A DNA stretch of 64,000 bases from Trichodelitschia bisporula (lineage: Eukaryota > Ascomycota > Dothideomycetes > Phaeotrichales > Phaeotrichaceae). The stretch spans positions 62,001-126,000 of the forward strand of contig ML996706.1 of assembly GCA_010356995.1 (NCBI GenBank), given 5' to 3'. The notes below the pieces were generated by a model, which ran no database searches, had not been told where the DNA came from, and saw only the letters and a program-made list of their open reading frames with translations. Below are positions 31,559 through 45,400 of this stretch, piece by piece. Positions within the stretch are counted from its first letter, which is position 1. Each line of letters starts with the position of its first letter. Both the position numbers and the translations under genes were made by a program.

Positions 31559-32712
31559 ATGGCTATCCAAGCTCTCACTCGCATGCCTTCAAACTTGTGG
31601 AGCTACATCTCCGTTCGGCAAACCAGAAAGCGTCGTGAGAAGCCATTCAAGATCTCAACTCCTACGAAGCCTATCGCAAAGCAACTCTGCACCCCTCCTT
31701 CTTCCGTTCCACCTACAAAAAGATTCAAGCTCAGCCCCAGAAAGCCCAAGAATGAGCCTGTCACGCCACGTCGCGACTTTGACATCAGCCGCAGGACGAG
31801 CCTAATGACGCCCGAGGAGACGGCGAAAAAGGTGGTTCACGGCAGGATCAAGCAGGAGATCATTGACCTGGACGAGGAAGCGTTGGAGCAACAGAAGCAG
31901 GCGAGGGAAATGCTTGCTGATGGCTGGGCGCAAGACACTATCAACGTGTACCAGAAGCTCGAGCGCCGAGGATACGAACCCCTCCTTCCAAAGGGTTGGT
32001 TGCTGGACTTTCCTTTGCTCCCGGCATTCACTTTCGCTGAAGACGATGATGCTGCATTTTTGAAGCCGATTTATGGCTCCCACTACAGAGGTACGGAACT
32101 TGCTGTAATCTGCACGCACGTGCTAACTGACTTCCTGCAGCAATCAACGCCGTTCAGAACTTCATCGAACTCGGGAAGCGCGTCCGGGACCTATCTTCAT
32201 CGCCTTTTTCTCAGCGCAAGCAGGGGCTCATTATTCAGCAGCACATCAAGGCCTACCTCGACTGGATGTATACTGATGCTCAAATCAAGGCGGACGTGAA
32301 GGCCGGGCGCCTGCTACCCATGATCGCGCTCCATATCGGCCAGCCCAACAAGCCCGACCTCGCAGAACAGAGGATCCACGAAAAGCTGCGCCTCCTTGCA
32401 GACCAACATGATGAGCGCCTCATTCCAGGAGCGGAGAACTCTAATGTCATGGTCCCTCCGACGCTTTATGGGGTTGTCATCACTGGCGCTGTTGTTGGGC
32501 TTGTGGCATACGAGCCTGCTTCGGTGGAAGATGACATTCGCACTTTGGCGGTTTTCAACTACGCCAAACCGCTTATGGACGTGTGGAGCAGTCTTGCTAT
32601 TGCCATCATTGTTGTCCATTGTCGAGGTCACATGCTGCGGGCAAAGAAGATTCTGTCGCAGGCAGAGGGCTGGGAACAAGCTTCGAGTTCGTCTCAGTCT
32701 GAGGATGACTGA
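31559..32712 (+). CDS. Hypothetical protein with basic N-terminus, 367 residues
   Basis: Exons 31559-32090 and 32141-32712 with a 50-nt intron that has a GCTAACTGAC branch region and a TGCAG acceptor; splicing joins IYGSHYRA to INAVQNFIELGKRV. The N-terminal 100 residues are basic with NLS-like stretches (RKRREKPFK, PPTKRFKLSPRKPK). A helical middle follows (IKQEIIDLDEEALEQQKQAR), then a C-terminal module with PPTLYGVVITGAVVGLVAYE, DDIRTLAVFNYAKPLMDVWS and SLAIAIIVVHCRGHMLRA. That last part is moderately hydrophobic but looks like a buried fold rather than a membrane anchor. The ATG at 31559 is the first in frame; the frame upstream begins only at a TTG. No family recognised; probably nuclear. 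Confidence 0.75.
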
Positions 32713-33101
32713 GATTCATGGTGTGCGGGGACTTCATTTCCTTTTTATATCCGCACGATGGAAATTTTACGGTGGCATTTCAGCGGGACGGCGTTCTGCG
32801 CGCGGTTATGATACCCTCAGAAGATTGCATTCTGTGTTGAGTCGGGCATCGGGCTGGCTTAGACATCGACGCTCCGTTTTGCTGTCGGTTCACCTCAACA
32901 GCATATAGATTCTGTAAACAGTGATAGACCTTTTCACGTACATCCGAGTCTATCTCACCTCCGTTATTGTTCCGTACAATTCGTCTGTTGGCCTGTGAAA
33001 GGCGAGCACTGAGAGCGTCGAGTACATCTTCGGAAATATGCTAAACAAAAATCAATCATTATATACTCCAAAGAAGCATCCCCTTTCATCAAACCAAAAG
33101 T
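32713..33101. other. Intergenic region before tRNA-Val
   Basis: 3' region of the preceding gene and upstream flank of the tRNA. Nothing else seen. Confidence 0.45.
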
Positions 33102-33193
33102 GGTCGCGTGGTGTAGTTGGTTATCACACTTGTCTAACATCTCCTCCGAGACGTGGACACAAGTGGTCCCCAGTTCGAACCTGGGCGCGATCA
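33102..33193 (+). tRNA. tRNA-Val(AAC) with intron
   Basis: Acceptor GGTCGCG pairs with CGCGATC (one G-T pair), D arm GTGTAGTTGGTTATCAC, T arm CCCAGTTCGAACCTGGG. The anticodon stem is CTTGT/ACAAG with AAC at 33136-33138 and an intron of about 18 nt (33140-33157) one base after the anticodon, the canonical position. A short T run follows the gene (polymerase III stop). Confidence 0.93.
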
Positions 33194-33361
33194 GTTGCTT
33201 TTGCTAAGCTTGGTTCGGAAGATACATTTTTGCCCGCATGGGCTGGAGAATGCGCTAGGTTGGGATCGGAGCTAAGCGATCATGCGGAAAATTCCGGATG
33301 TTTGGAGACGACACTCGGACAGGACGGCGCGATTTTTTATACAACATCAAGTCATATTCCA

Positions 33362-34758
33362 CTACAATCCGAACGGGTATGTGTCCTCGACGCTCAGAGG
33401 CTCATCCGGCTGCGCTGTCTCGAAAGCCTCAACCGCCTGGCTTTTATCAAAGAAAACCACGGCATCAAGCTGTTTCGGCAAGGAAGCCATCATGTAGTGA
33501 CTCCAGAGCTCTGTATCCGGCTTGTAGATCACGCCGATGAACCGTTCCCTTCGCGGAGCAATCAGCTCCTGGCGCACACTCTCGTCCCCCCCAAACTCGG
33601 CGCCTCGCAAATCCAGCATGAAGCGCTCCATCCCGGTGTCATGTAACAACCCCTCATAGCTGTCATCTCGCGCCAGAACAACAGGCATGACCTCCTCGGG
33701 CATGTCCCACTCATCGGCCGCCGCAACCGTACTCCCAGGCCCGCCGTACGTAGCGCATCCAATGATACTTACCTCGCGAGGCGCAGAAAACGTCTGGCGA
33801 CACAACTGGCCGAGATTCAGTTCGCCACGCTTGATCATATCCGTGTGGCGCGCGTCACCAATATGCGAGTTGTGCGCCCAAACGACGGCATTTGCGCCGG
33901 GCCGCACCTTCAGCAGCCGCGCCAGCGTGTCGAACATGTGCGTGTCGCGCAGGTTCCACGACTCGGCCCCGCCGTAGTACATGGCGCGGTAGTAGCGCTC
34001 CGAGTCACGGACGACACGCGCGTTAATCTCTGCGTCGAGGAAGTCGTCGCCGTCTTCCGGTTCCCCAATGAGCTCGAGGCGCTTGAGCAGCAGATCTTGG
34101 AGCATAGCGACCACGCCCTCCTCGCACGGCGCATAGCCCTTGTTCAGTGCGACTCGTCCGTACTTGGCCGGGTTCTCGACCCACGGCTGCAGGCAGTTGT
34201 ACCGCGCCCGCGCAACCTTCGCCGCCTCCGGGTCGTGCCGGTCCAGATACTCCGTCACAGCGGCGATGCTAGCACCCATGCTGTATATGTCGAGCCCAGC
34301 AAAGCGGGCGCGCTCGCCGGCCGGAAGCGCCATGTTGTGCGTGCGCAACCACTCGACGAAGTCGCGGACCTCGGTGTTGCGCCACATCCAGCGCGGGAAG
34401 TGGTTGAAGATGGGCATGTTGCGCATGCTGTGCGGGGTGCGCGAGCCGCGGACGTAGCGGTCGATGGCGCGGCAGTCGGGCCAGTCGCCTTCGATGGCGA
34501 CGATGTTGAAGCCGTGGTGCGCGATTAGGCGTTTGGTTATGGCGGCACGGGCGCGGTAGAACTCTGAGGTTCCGTGGCTGGGCTGTTAGATGATGGGAGG
34601 GTTCGGACGGTAATTCCGCCTTGGTCTTACCTGCCATCGCCGATAAGCACGACTCTGGAGCTCCCGAACTTGTCGAAGAATTGCCCGAACGCGGGACTCT
34701 CGATCTCGGGCAGAACCTGGGCTGCGTTTTTGATGACACTGATGACATCGCGAACCAT
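33362..34758 (-). CDS. Erythromycin-esterase-like hydrolase
   Basis: Member of the erythromycin esterase family (PF05139). Bacterial members open macrolide lactones; the natural substrate in fungi is not known. Exons 34758-34631 and 34577-33362 give 447 residues; the 53-nt intron joins VVLIGDG to SHGTSEFYRARAAITKRLI, which restores the family's first active-site His/Glu segment. Further conserved parts are GFNIVAIEGDWPDCRAIDRY, FAGLDIYSMG and VVWAHNSHIGDARHTDM, the second catalytic His region, with FIGVIYKPDTELWSHY near the end. There is no signal peptide, so it is probably cytosolic. Length is normal for the family. Confidence 0.9.
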
Positions 34759-36484
34759 GATGGTTATAGTTTAGTTGATTGAGGAGGTAATGGTAAGATG
34801 TACTGTATTCCCGTTAGATGGGTGATGATCGTTGATCATCGTTGGTGGTGTGAGGGTGACGTCATGTTGATGAATGTAAAGTCAAAGAGTTAGACCTTGA
34901 GATACAAACCTTCGATGATATTCAGAGGTGCGTTGCCGGCCTGTCTACCATGATTGTCCGCTTTTCGAATTTTGGCTGCTCAGCGCTGGCCGCTATGGTG
35001 CTGTTCCCGTACCCGAACCTGCTGGCAAGGTTCATCACATAGTGTCACCTAAACACTGCCATCCCACCTTTGATATCATATTCGCTGAACTGGAACACTG
35101 TTCACCGTTGATGCTACTTCAGGACTCACGTCGGCTCCGTACAGCGGCGAGATGAAGGGAAAGGATTACGCCCGCTGAGACAGATCGTAACCGCTTATCA
35201 CGTCTTCTTTGAGAGAATAGACTAGGCACTTTGCAGCTGTCAGAGACCGATCTTTCTGTACCTCCATGCGGGCGCCACAGTACTTGGTTGTAGCGTGTAC
35301 CACAGCAGATGTTGTCGAAGTGAGTGGTCATGAATGTCGCTTCATGCTCCTTGCCGCGGGATGCGCGCTTGACGCCGTGTACCTAGGGCTAGTGTTGGCG
35401 CTCGTCCATTCCGACGACCTCCCATTTCAACCTGCCTTGCCACATACTTTTCAACCTCACTCGTTGTCGTGATAGACCTTTTGACAGTTCTTTCGCTTAC
35501 TTTAACTGCAAAAATAACTTCCATCACCTCCACCGCCTCGAATCCGAACTTCTCTGGATTGTAGTACCTACCTGGAGAAGTCGACGAGCCATACCATGAC
35601 GGGCCGGCCCATATTCACTGCACATTCATCGGCTGCATGCAGCACAGCGGAAAGGCGACAAACGAACAGACGATGGACGAATTGGATTCGATTTCCGGCT
35701 ACTCCCAGCTAACAGCCTCGTTGACGCCTACGTCTGTGCCGCAATGCCTCGTCTGGCCCTCCTAGGCCAACCAACTGCTAGAAAGCCTTGCGTGTACTTT
35801 CATGCTGGGCGTCGAGCGTATCTACTGGATATATCCGATGTATCAAGTGCCGTCGCTATGCCTCTAGCATCCATTGGGTGTGGCCTCAAGTTTCTTTTTT
35901 CCGTTTGTCGCGGGGGAATGGACTGTGGCTTCTTGCCGCTCGCTATCTTCCTAGCTGCTCCCACGCGGTCCACCTCCATGAACCATGAAAGGCTGGAATA
36001 TTTATGCGCGTTCTGGGTTCCGGGATCGTGATGATGTTCGTGGCCGCAGTCACTGTCTTGGACCGATGAGTTGTTCGTCTTGCCTCCTCTCTAACCCCGA
36101 TGGATGTCGGCTGCGAGCAAGGATTAATGCAAACGGCTGGATTTAGATGTCTGTCAAATCGCCCATTTGGTGAAGTCCAGAATCACACTATCGCCTTCTA
36201 AACAGTCGGTGTCCAATCTGCGCCCTGCCGAGCACCCGTCCTGTCTCGCTCCGGGTAATAGCATGAGAGCGAGTGCAATCCTTGGACGGGCGGATTTTGT
36301 CCCATGCTCTGCCGCTTTCAAAGTTGTTGAGGCAGCTTGAGTTAAGGGTGAGACGGAAGGCGAAGATGGGCTAACAACCTGTTCCTTCAACCCCATACAA
36401 TAAGGATAGTCCAGCTCCTCGCTAGCTCCACATCTCCTTTCCTCCACAACCTCCTCTCGGCTTCCGCCATTTTTTCACAGCAGA
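34759..36484. other. Divergent intergenic region of 1.7 kb
   Basis: Separates the esterase and the giant DUF3638 gene. Only short, motif-free open frames are present. The last 60 bases before 36485 are C/T rich, consistent with a leader. Confidence 0.5.
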
Positions 36485-39400
36485 ATGTCGCTGGAGTCAA
36501 TTTTCAACCACCTTGTGCTGCCTCCAAAGCTGCCAGGCAGGGAGGATAGCAACTTGGACGAAATCAATCGCCAGCTCACAACTCGACTTCTCAAAGCCGT
36601 CGACACACTTAGAGATTCAGATGACGAATTCTTTCAAACCCTTGACAGTATTAGCCGCTCCATCAAGCTTTGCGAAGCCATTAACGAAGATGGATGGATC
36701 AACAAATCGGCCCTCATGAATGCCTTTCCCTCAGTCCAGCACTCGGACGCAGTCATCTTGCATATCAGCGGGCAGAATGCTGGTCTCCTGATACGGCCTG
36801 AGACTGAGTGAGTGACATTGGAATCTCATAACTTCATCGACTGATAATCACAGCAAAATCGTCTTTGAAGCTTTCGAAGCTTCACCGGTTTCCGAAGACG
36901 TCTTGGCTTCGAAGGCCGCCCTTGAATGGGATTTCCCTGGCAGTGCGGTCGCTATGAGCCTTCGGGACTTCGTGGATCCCAACTTCCAGGAAGCCATTGC
37001 CGATTTTCTTGGAGAAGTCAGCTCGCAGACATTCGGCAGGTTTGCGGCCAGCACCAAGAAGGCAGGAAAGGACAACGTCGAGGTCCGGGACACTACGGAT
37101 CCAGCTCTCGTGACACAACTGCTCATGAACTTACTGGAGCCTCAAGGATGCCGCGTATTTCCTCCTCTGTTGCGCAAACGTGTCTACGACAACGTGTGCT
37201 GGGACAATTCAGAAATACCTTGGAGGCGGTCTCCATTCTGGCTCGTGCTCCGCGTGTCACTTCAGAGACTACTTTGCCTGTCACTGGGCGACGGGGAAGG
37301 ACGGGTGCATTATAAATTCATCCTTTGCCTTGTATTGGCGAAACTGCTCGATGAATCATTGGCCCACCCCAGCCTCGAGACTCCACATCTCTTGAAGGCT
37401 AAGCTCTGCAGACGTCTCGGGAAGCTCGAATCAGAGAGATCTCAAGCGTTTGGCTCCCTCCATGAGGTCTATGGCAAGCTTTTTGCAGCGCTGGAACCGT
37501 GTTTGCGAGCGTCTGTCCTGGCGGCCACCAACCACATCGAAGTGAAGTGGCGGCAATACAGGAAAGACATTCAGAGACCGATTCCGAAGCTGCCACTTCG
37601 GGTTGGCCCATTGGAAACTCGCCTTTTGCTTCGAAACAGTGGAGAACATCTCGGGGCCATCTTGGACGAGTTCCAACGGTCGAGCAGAATGAGATACATA
37701 TCTTCCGAGGCACGCGACTATGAAATTGCTGTCAGAGATTACATGTCTAAAGCTCCGATGCATCAGCTCTTTACTCGCTACATGTCGCTTGCAGGTCTCA
37801 ACTGTGCTATGGTCCGCTTTGCAAACGAAACACAGGAAGTGCTGGGCTATCATCCTCTAAGGATAGTCAGTGACAACATCCACAAATTCCTCGATGAAGC
37901 TCACGGCGCCTTTGATTCTTGTCCGGAGCAGATGAGTAGCATCCTTCTCACTGTTTTCAGGCTTTGGATGGCCATGGACGAATGCACCACGCGCAGCTTT
38001 CCTCTTTTGAAAGAGTATCATCCTGGCTTTGAACCTGAGATTCTGGATGTTCTGCAGCTGTCTCGCCTTGAGGACATGGTGTCTTTGCGGACAGTGCAAG
38101 AATACGTCATGGAAAGGTGCAAGCATTCCGGCAGGGCGACCATTTTTGCGGATCCTGGACTCGATTGTTTCGCTTACCGCTTTGTACAAGAATCACCCTC
38201 CATGTTCCGCGCCCATCAGCAACGCGTTGAACAGGCTTCAGAGGCGGCGCGCAGTGCAAAGGAGCGTGAATGGCGCCGTTTGGACGCCGAGTATTCTAGG
38301 TTCACGTCGCAGATTGCTGTCTCAACTTGCACCCTAAAGCGGAACCCCGATGGCTCGCACGACATCAAAGGCTGCAGTCAATGTTACTTCCGCCGTCAGC
38401 GGAAGCGACTTCGGATTGATATTCACGAAGAGTTTCTTCCGAATGAAGACACGACGGCGAATATGATTCAGAAGCAAGCAATAATCTTTGAGATGGCAAT
38501 TCCTATGGAATTTGCAATGTATCGAGAGGCCACTTGGAGAATCCTTAGCACCCTGTGCCGTCCGAAAGGGGCCATGACTTCGGAAACTCCGCGAGTACTG
38601 CTCAAGGATCATCCCCCGCTTCAAATATTTATGCCCATGAGTTCGGGCAACTTTGCCTTGGGTTCTAAGACGAAGTCCTTTCTTGTCGCCCACTACAAAT
38701 CTCGCCGTTTCCCCGCGTCCTTGGATGATGTCATCAAGCCTTTAGGACTCAATTTCTCCTACTACGACTCGAGGCTTAAAGGCTGGGCGAGCGACCTAAC
38801 CACTCCGCCGACTCTTGTGCATCATTGCTTGTTCTCTGCTCAGAAGACGCCCTTTACTGGAGTTGATCATCTTACCGGTCCAACTTCGTATGAAATCATT
38901 TCAAACCAGACCAAGTGTCCCTCTGCTCTAACCCAGCAGGAGTTTGCGGCCTATCAAAGCCTCTTAACGGGGAAAGCTGGCCGGTGGATGACAATCATAC
39001 GAGAACTTGGATCCACTAATCTCAACTTCAGCTCCGAAGCTACGATGAACCTGATCAACCAATTGGCGTTGCAGGCCGGACCAACTCATGAATCCGATGT
39101 CCTTCGTGTTCCTCACGTTACCTTTCGAGATACTGATTTCTGCGACAAGCTTTTTCAGTTGCTTAACCAAAAGTTGGATGGCTTGTTCACGAACTGGCGC
39201 GAGACTCACTGCTTGGAGCTCTTGACGACGTTGACCCTTCGCCTCTGCACTCTTGGCGACGACCTCGCTAAGAATAACGGCTTGCGGCTGCTCACAAAGG
39301 TCCGCACTGTGACGCTCAATTGGATTCTTCGACTCCGGGCGGAAGTCTCCTCGGCGTCCGACGCTGATTCCGCCAAAAGAGCTGCTCAATACGCCTTCGG

Positions 39401-42400
39401 GGCTGCTTTGTTGTGTCGCAGAACCTTCTCTGCCAACTGTGACCTTGACATCCAAGTTAATGAGGAGGCGCTTAAGTGCTTCGTTGAGGCCTCTATTGCG
39501 CTACAAGAGAATGCCCCTAGCGATCCTTCCTCACTCCCACTGGCGTTGAAAAACATGCTCTTGCGAGATGTATACTTATCATTCCGGATCACACATCGTG
39601 TTCGTCAGGCCATTCGATCTTATCCAGCCGGGCTGGCCTCCGCTATCGAGACCGTTTGGCCTCTGCCTGAAGGGAGTCCACATAGGGCCTTTGCACAGTG
39701 GAAGTTTTTGCAGCCGCCCGACGATGAATGGGTGATGTCGACTGTTCAAGACGACAAGCTGAAGCCACAGACTGTCCATTACAATTTTGTCCAAGGCCAC
39801 CTTACCGTTGATTCGAAGCCCTTGGGGAAGCTCCCTGCGGATGTACGTGACTCCGAAATTGTCAAAATGCTTTTTGGGAACCAACATCTGCTTTCGGTTC
39901 CTTCTAATGTCCCTGGGATGCTCCATGCCCTGGTTACGCCACTGGAGGACCATGTTGTGCATATTGGGTATCGTGGGGGACAACTTATGCTCCGAGCCTT
40001 GTACAGGAGCACTACGTTGGAGCTTATTAGCTCCAGTATGTTCGGCCATGCTCACAGCCTCGACCTGCCAGCTTCACTAGTCAATGACTGTGTTCACTGG
40101 CTGGATCTCAAGAGCGGGATTATGGACATCAGAAGGAAGCCAGCTATTTGGCGTGCCAACCGCCCGGCAAACTGGGCGCTCGATATTCGCAATTGTCGGG
40201 CTCGCCGGCGTGATGTGTTGTTAGTTGAGCCTTCTTGTCCGGTTGCGCAGGACATTGTCGGCATCTTCAAGCATTTCGCCGCTGCTCAGGATCTGACGAT
40301 ATACCAGCGTCAGAAGCGTGGGGGCACTCTCTCTGTGGATATCAAGCACTTTGATCTCCGGTTCAACGTCAACCACAAACAACTCCTGCAGTCGAGGCAA
40401 TTGACGTCGGAAATTGACCCCGACCAAGACGCGGGGGTGTTCTACGGGCTTCAGAGCAAAATTGTCCTTCGGGACATCGCAAATCCGCTTCTGCGAAGCA
40501 TCATCCTTCCCCTGGGGACTTTGGATTTCAGGCGAACTCCTGTACATGTGTCATCTCGTATTATGTCTACAGCCGGCGTTTACGCGCGCTTCAATATCAA
40601 CGCCGAGCTACAGCGCCTGGAATGCCCCCCCGAGCCGCGCTTGCTCTACACCAAAGCTGAGCTCCACGCTTACACGTCATTTTTCTTGCCGGATCCCTTG
40701 ACAGGGAGAACGGGGGCAGAGGAGGCTCTTCATTGTCTGCATTCGGGCCTGTTCCAACCGTGGAGTTCAACTGAGTTCCCCATCGCGCTGACCAAGTTAC
40801 TCTCCATTGCCAAGCTAACGCCACTCCGCAAGTACTATCCACGCGGGCTGAAGCGACAACAAGAAGTCGGTTGGAACGAAAACCTTACGGCGTCTGTTCA
40901 ACACGAGAGCTACCTACCGGCCGTCGCCGCCATCTACTCGGCCTTTGAAAGATTATCTGCGCTAGCTGAAAAAGATTCAGACAAACCCCAAACGGAGCTG
41001 TCCAAGATAATTGCAGGCTACGTTTCGCACCTCGGCGAACGTGCTTCCGCTCACCAGTCTCGATATGAGCGTCCGCATGCCTTCTCTGGCAGGTATGACA
41101 GACTGCTGGATGTTGCTTATCAACGTCGTGACAACCCGGATCAGTCAAAACAAGGCAAAAATGTGTATGATGTTGCATTTTTGCTCTGCAATCCACCACC
41201 GGCTCAGCTTCGCACGACATTGACTTTGGCGGCGCAGCTAAGCAAGTTTACCCTCATTCAAGGGCACCACAAAACTTACGATGCAACGATCGACTCATCA
41301 CTCAGCGCGGACCTCGCTCTGAGTTGGGGTTCTCTTGTTGAGCTTTGCCGAAAGAGTCGGCCCGAACAAAAGCACCGTTTGATATTTGTTTTAGGGACCA
41401 TTGCCTTTCGCAACGATATCGACATGAATCTCATCAAGACGCTATTGGCCTTCAGCATCTTCGATGAGCTCAAAGACAAGCGCTTGCCGGAGTTCCCTAC
41501 CTTCATGGACTTCAAGCCGAATGAACCCCCAACAGAAGAGGTATTGACCACTTTGGTTTCTGGTTGTCACCCTCCATATACTTCCAGCGATGTAGAAGAA
41601 CACGATGGTTACTTCAAGCTGTCGGCCAAAATGCGAAAGGCGCGGTTGAACGCGCCAAAAGCATATGAAGCGAAATGTGCCGAGGAGAACAAGAGATTCG
41701 TCGGGTTTCTTTTACGCCAGTGGCCCTGCAGGTGCCCGAGCTCAGAAGGGTTTGATGCTGCGAGTCTTGAAGTTTACCAAGCCATTGAACTCATCAAGCC
41801 GGAATGGTTGAGATTGTGGCAAAATCTACAATTCTCGCAGCACCTTGACGATGTTCAAGGAATTCTTAAGGCTCGTTACACTCGGGTGCAAACCCCCCAA
41901 CCGCAATCAGCAGTGCATGATGTTGAATATTTCCGGATGTACTTTGAGCGCATGGCCATGCCGTCACTTTCGCCTAACTTCTTATCAGCATGTGGTACTA
42001 TCCATGCCACCGGTCTTCCAGGAACTTCAGGCGTTGGAATTGCTAGAACCAGTGCCGTCGAAACCCCATTCCATCGAGACATCTGCAAAATACTGCCCGC
42101 CGATCACATGGAATTGGACCAGCTTCTAAGTCGCTTTTCTCATACGGAATCACCGTTGCGGAAGCGGTACGCCCAAGACATGAAACAAAGCCTGGTGGCA
42201 TTGAGCAAAACGGATCAGGAATCGAACCAGCCTCGAAATGAGCCTCCGCCGCATCGTGAATTGGCTGATGCCCAAACGTCTATGCAGCAACGGTTGGAGG
42301 GGATCCAACTTGCTTGCTCCGCAAATGATCCTAGGAGTTGGTGGCTAACAAATAGTGGTCTTTGGCCCTGCATCTCTCCGGTCACCCTGCTTGAGCAGCT

Positions 42401-45400
42401 GCGGTCCACTTCCGAACTTACTATCAGCGAGAACGTGAAGCGGGTGCTGATAGATTATGCTCTTTCAATCACAGCTGTCCAACGTCTGTTGAGAATCAAG
42501 GCTGCCAGCACTAATTATGACCGCAATAAGATAAATGAGGAAAGAGCAAACGTCGGTCACGAAAATTGGAGTCCCTTGCAATATCCCGACTGGCTGCTTT
42601 TGGAGATTGATGCCAACATCCTCCTCCGGAAGGAACAAGTCGATGTTGCCCTTGCGACCATTTCACCAACATCTGGGTCCAACTCTGTGGTGCAGATGCA
42701 AATGGGTCAAGGTATTCAATGTCGTACTGCTTTCGTTGCGGCTTACTGATCTTGATGTAGGCAAAACGTCCTGCATTATACCCATGGTTGCAGCAGTTTT
42801 GGCCGACGGTACTCAACTGACGAGAATCATTGTGCCAAAAACTCTGCTTCTGCAAACGGCGCAAATACTCCAATCCAGGCTTGGGGGGCTGCTCGGCCGG
42901 ACCATCAAGCACGTCCCCTTCTCCCGATTGTCTCCGTCATCGCCGGATGTTATGCAAGCTTACCATTCATTGCATCAAGAGGTACTGGCTTCATCTGGGG
43001 TTATTTTGGCATTGCCAGAACACATCTTGTCGTTTTTCCTCTGCGGCCGCCAGCGTCTCTCTGATTATCTCATGGAAGAGGCTGCAAAAATGGTCCAGAT
43101 CCAGTCTTGGTTTGACTCGGTGTCTCGCGATGTCCTGGATGAAAGCGATTACACGCTTGCAGTCCGCACTCAGCTAATATACCCAAGCGGCTCACTCAAG
43201 ACGGTCGACGGCCATCCACATCGGTGGATAACAGCGCAAAGCCTGTTGAGGATGGTTCACGGTCACCTGGAAGGCCTTCAGAAGGAATATCCACGGAGCG
43301 TCCAAGTGGTTTCGAACTCGGCGAAGGGCTTCCCTGTGCTTCACTTTTTGCGAAGGGATGTCGAAGACGCGCTGCTTGCACGATTAGTGAACGACATCGT
43401 GGATGGCCGCTTGCCTGTACTCCCCATCCAAAATTGTGCCGCAGCCCTTCGGAAAGCCATTAAGTCGTTCCTTTCAGAGGAGCAGGTGGATTCTTCGGTT
43501 GCATCGGCAATTGCCCGCGTTTTCCCAGACAACCCTGCTGCCATGAAATGTTTGTTCCTCTTACGTGGCCTACTTGTTCACCGTATTCTTCTGTTGTGCT
43601 TGAAAAAACGGTGGAACTTTCAGTATGGATTGCATCCGAACCGCGATCCTATCGCTGTACCGTTCACTGCCAAAGGCGTCCCCTCCGACCAAGCGGAGTG
43701 GGGTCACCCGGACGTTGCCATTTTATTCACCTGCCTTGCCTTTTACTACAGCGGCTTGACACTCGACCAGTTGCGTGAAGGGCTGCAACATGTCTTGAAA
43801 TCCGATGATCCTGCGAGCGAGTATGACAGGTGGACCCATGGCGCCATTTCTCTTCCCCACGGACTTCAACACTGGAACGCCATCAATATCGATGATGAAG
43901 GCCAAATTCAGGAAATCTGGTCGCATCTCCGCTTCACCGTAACTGTCATCGATCATTTTTTGAATCACTTTGTGTTCCCTAGGCACGCAACGCAGTTTGC
44001 GATTAAGCTCCAAGCTTCAGGCTGGGACCTCCCTCTTTTCCTTGGGAGCAAGCAAGCTAAGGCCGATGGAACTCGTGAGAAGCGGACCTCCCGAGCCTTG
44101 ACGACGGGTTTCAGCGGGACAAACGATAATCGGCGGATGTTGCCCTTGACTATTCAACAGGATGATCTTCCCGGCCTTTCGCATACAAATGCTCAGGTTC
44201 TCGCATATCTTTTGCAGTCGCGGAACCGGTCGTACGTGCTTGCCGCCACGCAAACCGGACAACATATTTCGGAGAAGGAGCTTCTCATCAGGCTCCGCGG
44301 GAAGGGTATCCGCATACTCATTGATGCCGGTGCTCTAATTCTGGAGATGGACAACCACAGCCTAGCTAGAGAATGGTTGCAAATTGATACCCAAGCACAA
44401 GCTGCCGTTTACTTTGACAACAAAAGTAAGCCATGGGTGCTCTACAGGAACAACAAGAGGCTTCCACTTCTGGCAACTCCGTTTGCCAACAACCTTGAGG
44501 AATGTGTTGTCTACCTCGACGAGGCCCACACCAGAGGGACTGACCTGAAGTTGCCACCGAAAGCCAAAGGTGCACTGACACTTGGTCTCGGCCAGACCAA
44601 GGACCAGACAGTGCAAGCCGCGATGAGACTTCGACAGCTCGGGACAACTCAGTCTGTCACCTTTTTTGCACCTCCGGAAGTACACCAGAGCATCCTGGAC
44701 CTGCGGAGCGACCGAAATACCGACCGGATAGATTCATCTGATGTTGTATACTGGCTTTTGGAACAAACTTGCAACAGCAACGAGCAGCTTCAGAAGTTAT
44801 ACTGCGCTCAAGGCCTCGACTTCTGCCGCCGCGTCAATGCTGGGAAGAAGAATTCGGACTTTTTGACAAGCGAAACCCACAGGGACAACTACTTACGGGT
44901 GCTGCGACAGCCAGAGCAGCAGTCCTTGCAACAGATGTACAAGCCGACCAGTGGAGCCAAGACCAAAGTGACTGTTAGCACATTCTGCTCAGAAGTTCGT
45001 GGGTTTGTGGACCAACTGGTACAACAACGGGACGTACAAACCGAATGGAGCACAACACATACGTCGGCCCTCGAACAGGTTGAGCAGGAAAGGGAGGTGG
45101 CCAACGAAGTCCAACAGGTGCGGCAAGTGCAGAAACCGGTGCACTTCAAACCATTTACTTTCCCTGGCCTGCATCCTACGATTCGCAGCTTTGCAGCTAC
45201 AGGCAAACTCCGCTCCTGCACGAGCTACATACCCGCATATGCCATATTGTGTCAAACCGAACTGGGCATGAAGCATGAAGTTATACTCGGTCCTGACTTC
45301 GAACAACGGCGTCTGTTTGTCTCGGCTCAGTTTATGCGGACGGTAGAACTGAAAGGCGGCCAGTTGAATGACAACTTTATCGTGAGTTACTTCCAGCATC

